This document shows positions 35,126-42,482 of a DNA stretch of 64,000 nt, piece by piece (position 1 is the first letter of the stretch; every line of letters starts with the position of its first letter). The notes below the pieces were generated by a model. The model was not told the origin of the DNA, searched no databases, and saw nothing but the letters and a program-made list of their open reading frames with translations. The stretch is taken from contig DASYHQ010000018.1 of NCBI GenBank assembly GCA_035998445.1, forward strand, positions 558,001 through 622,000. The letters run 5' to 3'. The stretch is from Tepidisphaeraceae bacterium. GTDB taxonomy: Bacteria; Planctomycetota; Phycisphaerae; Tepidisphaerales; Tepidisphaeraceae. The position numbers and the translations under genes are program-made.

Positions 35126-37665
35126 CCCTTCACCATCAGCATCATCGGCCAGATCAGCAGCAGCGTGGCGGCCGCGCAGGCGGTGACGCCGACGTTGATC
35201 AGCAGGCCCAGCGACTGCACCGCCGGAATGCTCGCGGGCACCATCGAGCCGAAGCCGATGAACGTCGTCGCGCAGCAGGTCAGCAGCGCAGTGGCCAGCG
35301 GCGCGAAGTGTTCCTCCAATTCGCGGCGGTCCCTCGATTGCCGCCAGACGGTGGCGACGAAGATGCCGTAGTCGACGTTGATGCCCAATAGCAGCGGCGC
35401 CATCACGCTGTTGACCAGGTTCAGCCGCGTGTCGGTGATCGACATGAACGCCAGCACGCAGAGCAGGCTGAGGCAGGTCGGCAGCATCGCCAGCAGCGCC
35501 AGCTTCAGCGATCGAAACTGCAGAGCGAGGTAGATGCCGATCGCGCCCAGCGCCGCAGCGATCAGCCGCGGCAGATCGCGCAGCACCGCCGCTTCGACGT
35601 TGGCTGAGATGGGCGTCATGCCAGTGATGGTGGCGCCCGGCATGCCGGCCAGTGCCGGGCCGATTGCGCGGAGCGCCGCGTCGCGCGTCTCGCTGCGGTC
35701 GAGCGGCTCGCGGAAGAAGAGCACCGTCACCGCTTCGCGAATCGGCCCACCGGCCAGTGCGTCGCGCGGCAGCAGCAGCTGGCCCAGTTCGGGGTACCGC
35801 ACGAGCGACGCGGCCGTCGGCGCATCGCCCGGCGACAGCAGCTGCGACAGGAACGTGCGATAGCCCGCGAAACCGGCAGGGTCGAACGAACTGGCGGCGA
35901 TGGCGGTTTGAAAGTCGGCCGTGACGCGGTCGGCCAGTGCTTCGCTCAGCATCGGCTGTCGCTGGGCGACCACGGCGGGATCGGGCACGAGCGACGCCAG
36001 CCCGAAGACGCCACTGATGCCCGCCGCCCGCACGGCCGGCGTATCGAGGCGGCGCTGCACGTCGTGCGAGAGACGCACCAGCTCGTCGGCTGAAGGTGCG
36101 TTCAAATAAATGACGATCGGGCCCGCAGCGCTCTGCATGCGCGTCGCGATGAACCGCTGGGCATCCAACGGCGGGTTGGGCCGCGGGTGGAGCGACGTCA
36201 GGTCCGCCTCGGACCGGTAAGCCGCCCCACCGACCGCCAGGCACGCCGCCGCCGCCAGCAGCACCAACGATGCGGCAGCGATGAAGGTCCGCGGCCGGTT
36301 CGACAGCGCGCCACCCAGCATCGCCGCGACGGGCAGGCGCAGCGTGACGATGCCACTGGTGCCGTTGTCGCGCCACGCCAGCAGCGCCGGCAGCACAACC
36401 GTCGCCGCCAGCCACGAGCCGGTAAGGCAGAGCGTGCCGACCATCGCGAAGTCGCGCAGTACCGGCACGGGTGAGATCGCGATCGTGATGAAGCCGATGA
36501 TCGACGTCAGGCAAGCCGCCACCATCGGCGACAGAAGCCGCCGCGACGTGGCGATCGCGACGGCGGCGCTGTTGGCCTGCCCCTGCCGTCGCGCGAAGTA
36601 GGCGATGACGTAGTGGATCGTGTAGTCGATGCCGATGCCACCGAGCGCCCCACCGACAACGGCAGCGAGCGGCGTGATCGTATCGCGGAAGAGGGCGTAG
36701 GCGCCGAATCCCCACACGATGCCGCACGCCACCGGCGCGAACGCCAAGATGAACAGTCGCACCGGTCGGCGGTAGAGCAGCGCGAAGAGCACCGCCAATC
36801 CGACGACCGTCGACACGACACCGACGATCGAGTCGCGCCGGATCATGGTGGCGCTGTGCGACGCCACCGCGTAGCCACCGGCGATGTCGATGCGCAGCCC
36901 GTCGGCGTTGGCCGCCGCTGTCAATCGTCGCACGGCTGCGGTGATGTCGGTGGCAAAGCTGAAGTCACCCGTCGGCTTCACCCCTTCGATGCGGATGAGC
37001 AGGCTGCGATTATCGGGCGACAGGAACGCGCCGTTGCTGCCGGGCGTCGCGCCACCGCCACCGCCGCCGCCGCCGCCACCGCCCGGCACGTTCAGAGAGG
37101 AGAGCCGTTGCAACAGAAACTCGTACAACCGAAGCGGATCGCGCGCGATCGCCTTGGCCAGTGCCCCGATCGCCGGCCCCGGCGCCGCCAAGGCGGCCTC
37201 GTTCTGCGCGATCTGCTCGCGCATGCCCGCGGGCGACAGCCGCTGCATGACGGCCGCAAACTGCTCGTCGTTCAGGTAGTACAGCCCGGCCGGCACGACG
37301 ACCTTCTCGATGTACTGGCGCTCCTGCGTGCCGGCGCGGTACCGCATACGCGCGATCAACCGCGCGCCATCGGCATCGGTGGCGGCGGTGCGTTGCAAGG
37401 CTTCAGCGAACGCGATGAGCGGCTGCGCATCGGGTTGAGCACCTTCAGGCAGCGTCGCCAGCACCAGCAGTTCGTTGGCGACCGGAAACTGGTCCAACAC
37501 CCGCCCCATCGCCGCTACGGCCGGCTGCGATTCGTCGAGCAATCCCTGGATGCTCGTCTCCGGGCGCAAGCGCAGCATCGACAGGACCGCCGCGATCGTC
37601 AGCAGCGCCGCCAGGATCAACGTGGTGCGCGGGAAGCGGGCCGGCCACTCGGTGAGCAGCCTCAT
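35104..37665 (-). CDS. MMPL/RND-family exporter of the aryl-polyene-like cluster
   Basis: An 853-residue inner-membrane transporter of the RND/MMPL type: one N-terminal helix, a large periplasmic loop, five helices, and a second copy of the same plan. Seen are GALGGIGIDYTIHYVIAYFA and LLGINVDYGIFVATVWR, the paired TM4 motifs with the GxxxDY/D proton-relay aspartates. Such exporters accompany aryl-polyene and hopanoid systems and move lipid-linked products toward the outer membrane. Near residue 198 there is a run of about 11 glycines from a CCG repeat (about 37050-37085). The ATG overlaps the previous stop (ATGA). The C-terminal end comes from a repeat. Confidence 0.85.
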   Translation of the reverse strand: MRLLTEWPARFPRTTLILAALLTIAAVLSMLRLRPETSIQGLLDESQPAVAAMGRVLDQFPVANELLVLATLPEGAQPDAQPLIAFAEALQRTAATDADGARLIARMRYRAGTQERQYIEKVVVPAGLYYLNDEQFAAVMQRLSPAGMREQIAQNEAALAAPGPAIGALAKAIARDPLRLYEFLLQRLSSLNVPGGGGGGGGGGGATPGSNGAFLSPDNRSLLIRIEGVKPTGDFSFATDITAAVRRLTAAANADGLRIDIAGGYAVASHSATMIRRDSIVGVVSTVVGLAVLFALLYRRPVRLFILAFAPVACGIVWGFGAYALFRDTITPLAAVVGGALGGIGIDYTIHYVIAYFARRQGQANSAAVAIATSRRLLSPMVAACLTSIIGFITIAISPVPVLRDFAMVGTLCLTGSWLAATVVLPALLAWRDNGTSGIVTLRLPVAAMLGGALSNRPRTFIAAASLVLLAAAACLAVGGAAYRSEADLTSLHPRPNPPLDAQRFIATRMQSAAGPIVIYLNAPSADELVRLSHDVQRRLDTPAVRAAGISGVFGLASLVPDPAVVAQRQPMLSEALADRVTADFQTAIAASSFDPAGFAGYRTFLSQLLSPGDAPTAASLVRYPELGQLLLPRDALAGGPIREAVTVLFFREPLDRSETRDAALRAIGPALAGMPGATITGMTPISANVEAAVLRDLPRLIAAALGAIGIYLALQFRSLKLALLAMLPTCLSLLCVLAFMSITDTRLNLVNSVMAPLLLGINVDYGIFVATVWRQSRDRRELEEHFAPLATALLTCCATTFIGFGSMVPASIPAVQSLGLLINVGVTACAAATLLLIWPMMLMVKGEMRSDE

Positions 37666-38375
37666 GGCAATCGCTCCGCACGCGGCGGAGGTTCGAACGC
37701 CGTGGGGGCTGCGACGTTCAGCTCGACGTCGCGCAGTTGAATTACGATCTTACCCGATGCGCTCGTGGCGACGATGCGCCCCGGCCAGACCGTCGGCCCC
37801 ACCTGGCGGTACCGGTCGAGCGTCAGGCTGAAGTGCTGCGTGCCGTCGCGGTCGGACATGGTGTAACTGCGGGCCGTCAGGGTCGGGCGGTCGATCTCGC
37901 CGCGAGTGATGAGCTCCTCGTGCCGCGTCACGATCAGCTTCTGGCCGGTCAACTGCACGCTGCCCCCCGCCTTGTCACCGGCCAGCAGTTGCAGCCACTG
38001 GCGGATCGCCCGCCCTGTGCCGGCCGAAGCGCTGCGCACCTGATCGGCCCGCGCATCTTGCCGGGGCAGGAAAAGCCACAAGCCGTCGGGATTCACGGTC
38101 AAGTCAAGCACCGCCTGCCCGAACTTATACGCCCGCACGCGCGCCCGATCGGGTGGCCCGAAGACGAACGCCGCGTCGAACTGCACGGTGCCGCCGTTGG
38201 GGTCGGTCAGCGTCACCGTGCCCTGGCCCGAGATGTCCTGCACCTGCTCGGCCCGGGCGCGCATGGTGGCGAGCGAGGCGCGCGAGTCCATCAGCGGATA
38301 GGTCGGGATGTCCTCCTTCGGCGCCGCGCAGCCGCACGCGAACGCGAGGCAGGCGAGGATGATCGTTCGCAGCAT
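37662..38375 (-). CDS. LolA/LolB-like lipoprotein of the aryl-polyene-like cluster
   Basis: 237 residues with a lipoprotein signal ending LAFACGC. The mature part begins with a helix (ASLATMRARAEQVQDISGQG) and continues as a half-barrel of strands (VQFDAAFVFGPPDRARVRAY, LDLTVNPDGLWLFLP), as in LolA/LolB-type hydrophobic-ligand carriers. Aryl-polyene clusters usually hold one such lipoprotein. The ATG at 38375 overlaps the ligase stop (TGATG) and the stop overlaps the exporter start. A role in carrying the lipid-linked product is inferred. Confidence 0.72.
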   Translation of the reverse strand: MLRTIILACLAFACGCAAPKEDIPTYPLMDSRASLATMRARAEQVQDISGQGTVTLTDPNGGTVQFDAAFVFGPPDRARVRAYKFGQAVLDLTVNPDGLWLFLPRQDARADQVRSASAGTGRAIRQWLQLLAGDKAGGSVQLTGQKLIVTRHEELITRGEIDRPTLTARSYTMSDRDGTQHFSLTLDRYRQVGPTVWPGRIVATSASGKIVIQLRDVELNVAAPTAFEPPPRAERLP

Positions 38376-39853
38376 CACGGTGCCTCCAGCAGTTGTCGCT
38401 TGATCTTGCCGGCATCGTTGCGCGGCAGCGACCGCGCGAACTCGAACAGCCGTGGCACTTTGTAACTGGCCAGGCGTTCCTTGGTGAAGCGACGCAGTTC
38501 GATCACGTCGGGCGGCGTCGCGACATCGCGCGGCACGATGATCGCCTTCAGCCGCTGCACCGTCTCACTTTGCCGTACGGGCACCACGACGCAATCGGCC
38601 ACCTGCGGATGCTGGCCGAGCACGGCTTCAACCTCCAGCGGGTTCACCTTCAGCCCACCGGTGTCGATGAGCAAGCGCACGCGCCCGGTAATGACAACGT
38701 TGCCCGCGGCGGTTAGGTGCCCCAGGTCGCCCGTGCGAAAATGGCCGTCGACCAAGGCCGCGCCCGCCCCCACGTACCCGCGGAACATCGACGGCGCCCG
38801 CACGGCGATCTCGCCTTCCTCGCCGGGGGCGACCGACTGGCCGGCGTCGTCCACGTTCAGCACGCGCACCGATACGCCGCGCATCGGTCGTCCCACACTG
38901 GCGGGTTCGAACGTCTCGGACGATGGCGACCCGAAGGTGACCGAGCCAATCTCCGTCATGCCATACAATTGGCCGACTCGCACGCCGAAGCGCGACTGGA
39001 ACCGATCGTACACCGCCCGCGGCAACGGCCCACCAGCCGAGTAGACGACGCGCAGCGACGGCATCGTCAGCGATTCATCCCCCACCGCCGCCAGCATCTC
39101 GATCATCGACGGAACCGCCGGCCAAACGGTGATCGGTCCGGCCAGCGCCCGCGTCACCTGCGGCAGATCGAGCCCGTCGCACAGGTGCACCGTGCTGCCC
39201 GCCCACAGCGGCGCGAGCAGGCCGTGTTCCAAGCCGTACGAGTGCGACAACGGCACGCACGACAGCACATGATCGCGCCGGCCGAACCCGATCGCCTCGA
39301 CCATGTTGCGCGCCACCGCGTCCAGCGATGCCGCGGTGCGGTGGACAATCTTAGGCTCGCCGGTGGTGCCGGAACTGGACAGCAGCAGGTCACCCCAATC
39401 ACCAGCAATCGGGCCGTTCATCTCTTCGTCAAAAACTTCCGGACTTCCGTTCCAGCGATGAACGTCCCAACTGAGGGGCAAGCACTCCTCCATCGCAATT
39501 CGCGTGCTGACGTCGGCGACGATCGCCGTCGCTCCGGCGCGCGTGGCCATGTTGCGGAGCTCCGTCATGGTGAGTGCAGGCGCGACGGGCAAAACCCGGG
39601 CGCCGCAAGCGAGGATCGCGAGAAACCAAGATGCGAAGTCAACGCGATCGTCGCACCGCAGCATCACGACATCGGTGGCACCAACGCTGGTACACAACTC
39701 CACAAAACGCCCGCGCACCTGTCCCAATAGATCTGCGTACGAGATCCACCGCGAGGACTTAAGCTCGACGTACGCGATCCGGCTCGCGGCCGCATGGCAT
39801 TCGATACGTCGGATGAGCTGAAGGTCGGTCATGGCCTGCATCCACTCATGCAT
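38375..39853 (-). CDS. AMP-dependent acyl/aryl ligase of the aryl-polyene-like cluster
   Basis: A 492-residue adenylate-forming enzyme. Motifs: LLLSSSGTTGEPKIVHR (phosphate loop), PLSHSYGLEHGLL, QLYGMTEIGSVTFG, FRTGDLGHLTAAGNVVITGR (hinge region), and LPRNDAGKIKRQLL with the catalytic C-terminal Lys. The expected reaction is ATP-dependent activation of an aromatic acid and transfer to the cluster's ACP; the chorismatase next door could make that acid. Starts at 39841 and 39832 are also possible. It follows the flavoprotein gene by 43 bp. Confidence 0.85.
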   Translation of the reverse strand: MHEWMQAMTDLQLIRRIECHAAASRIAYVELKSSRWISYADLLGQVRGRFVELCTSVGATDVVMLRCDDRVDFASWFLAILACGARVLPVAPALTMTELRNMATRAGATAIVADVSTRIAMEECLPLSWDVHRWNGSPEVFDEEMNGPIAGDWGDLLLSSSGTTGEPKIVHRTAASLDAVARNMVEAIGFGRRDHVLSCVPLSHSYGLEHGLLAPLWAGSTVHLCDGLDLPQVTRALAGPITVWPAVPSMIEMLAAVGDESLTMPSLRVVYSAGGPLPRAVYDRFQSRFGVRVGQLYGMTEIGSVTFGSPSSETFEPASVGRPMRGVSVRVLNVDDAGQSVAPGEEGEIAVRAPSMFRGYVGAGAALVDGHFRTGDLGHLTAAGNVVITGRVRLLIDTGGLKVNPLEVEAVLGQHPQVADCVVVPVRQSETVQRLKAIIVPRDVATPPDVIELRRFTKERLASYKVPRLFEFARSLPRNDAGKIKRQLLEAP

Positions 39854-39896
39854 CCCGCGCGACCCCGACGGTACGCGGCTCCGTCACGAGGCGACA

Positions 39897-41222
39897 TCAG
39901 GCAGTCACGCCTGCAATGGCCGGCGCGTCGATCTGGGGCAACTGCACCGGCGCCTCGGCCACCAAGCTAAACCGGGCGCGCCGCGGCACCATGGGCACGT
40001 AGCGGTTCAGCACCTCGCACACCTCGAACAGCCACATGCGCCAGCGGAGGGCCCACACGGGTTTGGGGAACACCTGGCCTGCCAAGATCGAGATGATCGC
40101 GCGGTGCACCTGGTGCGGCCCGGTGCCGTGCAGGAACAGCTCGCGGAACGAATGGCGGTAGTACCGGCGGATCAGCCGCCACAGGACGAACGTGCTGCCC
40201 TTCACGAACCGCACGTACGCCGCGTGCGCCTTGGCCGGCGCCATCTGCCCCTTCATCACCGCGATCGCCAGCCGTGCGGCCTCGCAGCCGCCGTTCATGG
40301 CCAGCGTGACGCCGGTGGAGAAGATCGGGTCCAAGAATGCACCAGCGTCGCCGATCAGGAAGAACCCCGGCCCCGCGTGCGGCGAACAGGTGTAGCTGAA
40401 GTCGGCCAGCACGCGGTTCGTCGGCTCGCCCACCGCGTTGCGCATGCGGTGCCGCACCACCGGGCACCGCGCGACCGCCCACTGCAGCAGGCGGTCCGGC
40501 GCGACGTTCAGTTCCTTCACAAAGCTCGGTCGGGTGACGAAGCCGACGCTCGTCTTGGTCTCGGTCAAACCGATGATCCAGAACCAGCCCTCGTCGCACA
40601 TGATGATCGTCGGGTGGCCGGTGGAGTCGCCGGGCAGGCGTTCGACGTGGTCGAAGTGCTGGAAGTAGGCGACCTTTTGCAAATGCGGGTCGTCGAAGTT
40701 CCGCCGTTGGCCCAAATGCCGACCGACCACCGTGCCATGGCCCGACGCGTCCATCAGCACGCGGCCGCTATACGTGCGGTCGGCGGTGGCCACCTCGCAG
40801 AAGCCCTCTTCCAGCCGGTTGATCTTCTTCACCGTCACCCCCTCGCACACCTCGGCGCCGGCCAGGCGGGCCTGGTCGATCAGCATCTTGTCGAAGTGTG
40901 AGCGTTCGATGTTGAAGACCGGCGAGCCCTCCACCAGCCCGTCGGCGAAGCGGAAGCGCATCGTGTTGTGATCGTTGCCCATGCCGAACTCGGCGCCGAG
41001 CTTCGTCAGGTGCGGCAGCTTCTTCAGCTCGTCCTCCAACCCAAGCTCGCGAATGATCGCCATGTTGCGCGGCAAAATCGATTCACCGATGTGGAAGCGC
41101 GGGTGATGGTCCTTTTCCAACACGATCACCTTCAGCCCCGCGCGGGCCATGGCGATCGCGGTCGTGCTGCCGCCGGGGCCGCCACCGATGATGACTGCGT
41201 CGTACTCGGGAGAAGCGTTCAT
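39897..41222 (-). CDS. Tryptophan-halogenase-family FAD protein
   Basis: 441 residues. It opens with the FAD motif YDAVIIGGGPGGSTTAIAMA, then FHIGESILP, equivalent to the GEST/SIP block of flavin halogenases and of the geranylgeranyl-reductase-like family. GDAGAFLDPIFSTGV is the second flavin motif. The halogenase marker WxWxIP appears as WFWIIG, lacking the proline, so true halogenation is uncertain. Xanthomonadins are brominated aryl polyenes and their clusters carry this family; a ring oxidation is the alternative. The ATG overlaps the chorismatase stop (ATGA). Confidence 0.8.
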   Translation of the reverse strand: MNASPEYDAVIIGGGPGGSTTAIAMARAGLKVIVLEKDHHPRFHIGESILPRNMAIIRELGLEDELKKLPHLTKLGAEFGMGNDHNTMRFRFADGLVEGSPVFNIERSHFDKMLIDQARLAGAEVCEGVTVKKINRLEEGFCEVATADRTYSGRVLMDASGHGTVVGRHLGQRRNFDDPHLQKVAYFQHFDHVERLPGDSTGHPTIIMCDEGWFWIIGLTETKTSVGFVTRPSFVKELNVAPDRLLQWAVARCPVVRHRMRNAVGEPTNRVLADFSYTCSPHAGPGFFLIGDAGAFLDPIFSTGVTLAMNGGCEAARLAIAVMKGQMAPAKAHAAYVRFVKGSTFVLWRLIRRYYRHSFRELFLHGTGPHQVHRAIISILAGQVFPKPVWALRWRMWLFEVCEVLNRYVPMVPRRARFSLVAEAPVQLPQIDAPAIAGVTA

Positions 41223-42154
41223 AGCTCAGTCGATCCTTCGATTGGGGCGTATCCTTCGATTTCCACCAGCAGGTCCGGCCGACACAAATCGGCATGCCAC
41301 ACCTGCACATCGTCGCTGAATGTCTCACGCGACCATTCGGCGATTTGCGACCGATCCTCGGCCCGCGGCACGTATATTCGCACCTGCGCGAGGCGCGACA
41401 GGACATCATCCGCATCGCTGCGCGCGACGCCATTGGCGGGCACGGACTTTAACAACGTACGCAGGTGGTCCAGCGTTAGCTCGAACTGCCGCCGCAGCAC
41501 GCCGGCGTGTCGGGTCTGCTCACCGGTGATGGCGGCGGTGCCGGAGATCAACAGCGCCTGTCGCGGCGCGCGCGTGAGCGTCGCCCGCGCAAAGCAAGGT
41601 GGCAATGGGCCGTACCGCGTCGAATAGCGGTACGCCGGCACCTGGTTGGCGTTCTCGATCGGCCGACCGGGCTCGTGCGTTGCCAGGGCGTGGATGACCA
41701 GATCATCCCCATCATGCCCCACCCCCGACGCCGCCGGCGCCAGCGAGGCAAGGCTCGGCCCGAACCACCGCGTCATGGCGGCGTGCCGGCCGGCGTTGAA
41801 GGTCATGTAGCGGTCGACCGCGTCGCCCATCGGGTCGCCAATACCTGGGACGTGGTTCCACATCCGAACGACGTGCGCGTGCGGGCCTGCGGCAATCGCG
41901 CACCGAATAACGTCGTATGCCGAGACGACGCGCGACCGGAACATGTCGGCATCAACGGCGGCGCGGGCGTCGACCACCCGAGCGGTGATCAGCGTGGCGT
42001 CGCGACCGGTCCGGATGGTCAACTGGACCGGCGCGGTCGATTGAACAGTCGATTCCGCTAACCCAACCCACGAATCCACCCACATCGGTGGCGCGCACTC
42101 GCGCGCCGCACTGACGCGAGCGGGCAGCAGAGGTTGTCGGATCACGTTCTGCAT
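41219..42154 (-). CDS. Chorismatase-family enzyme (FkbO/Hyg5/XanB2-like)
   Basis: 311 residues resembling the chorismatases that hydrolyse chorismate to hydroxybenzoate or dihydrodiol acids. Marks: VVRMWNHVPGIGDPMGDAVDRYM for the conserved RxWN-P-I block (split in two by variable residues), AGRHAAMTRWFG, PAASGVGHDGDDL, and ISGTAAITGEQTRHAGV, close to the family's GTASI-GE-ST strand. XanB2 of Xanthomonas makes 3- and 4-hydroxybenzoate for xanthomonadin, so here it may supply the polyene starter. It lies within the operon after the nested repeat. The subtype (which hydroxybenzoate) cannot be set by eye. Confidence 0.78.
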   Translation of the reverse strand: MQNVIRQPLLPARVSAARECAPPMWVDSWVGLAESTVQSTAPVQLTIRTGRDATLITARVVDARAAVDADMFRSRVVSAYDVIRCAIAAGPHAHVVRMWNHVPGIGDPMGDAVDRYMTFNAGRHAAMTRWFGPSLASLAPAASGVGHDGDDLVIHALATHEPGRPIENANQVPAYRYSTRYGPLPPCFARATLTRAPRQALLISGTAAITGEQTRHAGVLRRQFELTLDHLRTLLKSVPANGVARSDADDVLSRLAQVRIYVPRAEDRSQIAEWSRETFSDDVQVWHADLCRPDLLVEIEGYAPIEGSTEL

Positions 42155-42272
42155 GAGAATTCAGAGTCGATGGCAACGCTTCCGGTCCCTCTCCCGGCAC
42201 TCCGGGAGAGGCTAGGTGAGGGTGATTTCGATCTGCTGACGACCCTCGTTGTTCGAAATCGCCCTCACCTAG

Positions 42273-42430
42273 AGCGTGTTATGCACTTTCCAGCTCAGAT
42301 GCTGGCTTGGGTGCCACGGTTTGGTACTCCAAGCCGTGCCGGTACACGCAGACACGGCTTGGAGTACCAAACCGTGGCACCCAGCGTCGTCACGCCTGCG
42401 TTACGGGCCCCCGAAAGCGCCTAACACGCT
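42273..42430. mobile_element. Middle element: 158-bp MITE with 18-bp ends and CTAG duplication
   Basis: The ends AGCGTGTTATGCACTTTC and (reverse strand) AGCGTGTTAGGCGCTTTC match at 16 of 18 positions. CTAG occurs directly on both sides (42269-42272 and 42431-42434), as expected for a target duplication of an IS5-group element. It has no transposase. Confidence 0.82.
42309..42382. repeat. Inner element: perfect 30-bp inverted repeat, GGGTGCCACGG family copy 2
   Basis: Arms 42309-42338 and 42353-42382 are exact reverse complements around a 14-nt loop. It matches copy 1 (28597-28674) with one paired base change (TACTCC/GGAGTA against TACGCC/GGCGTA). It lies inside the middle element. Confidence 0.88.
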
Positions 42431-42482
42431 CTAGCCTCTCTCATGGGTACATGGGAGAGGGACCGGACTTCGCAAGTCTCAC

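Larger units (their letters stand above)
42182..42470. mobile_element. Outer palindromic element, interrupted by two nested elements
   Basis: The left part begins CCGGTCCCTCTCCCGGCACT and is nearly identical over about 60 bp to the element at 51371. The right end reads GGGAGAGGGACCGG at 42457-42470. The outer element is split at CTAG by the middle element. It fills the 328-bp gap between the chorismatase and KS-CLF genes, where no coding sequence is seen. Confidence 0.8.

Noticed and set aside
36613-37740. Plus-strand frame of 375 codons opposite the MMPL exporter
   Set aside because: Arg/Asp/His-rich antisense shadow.
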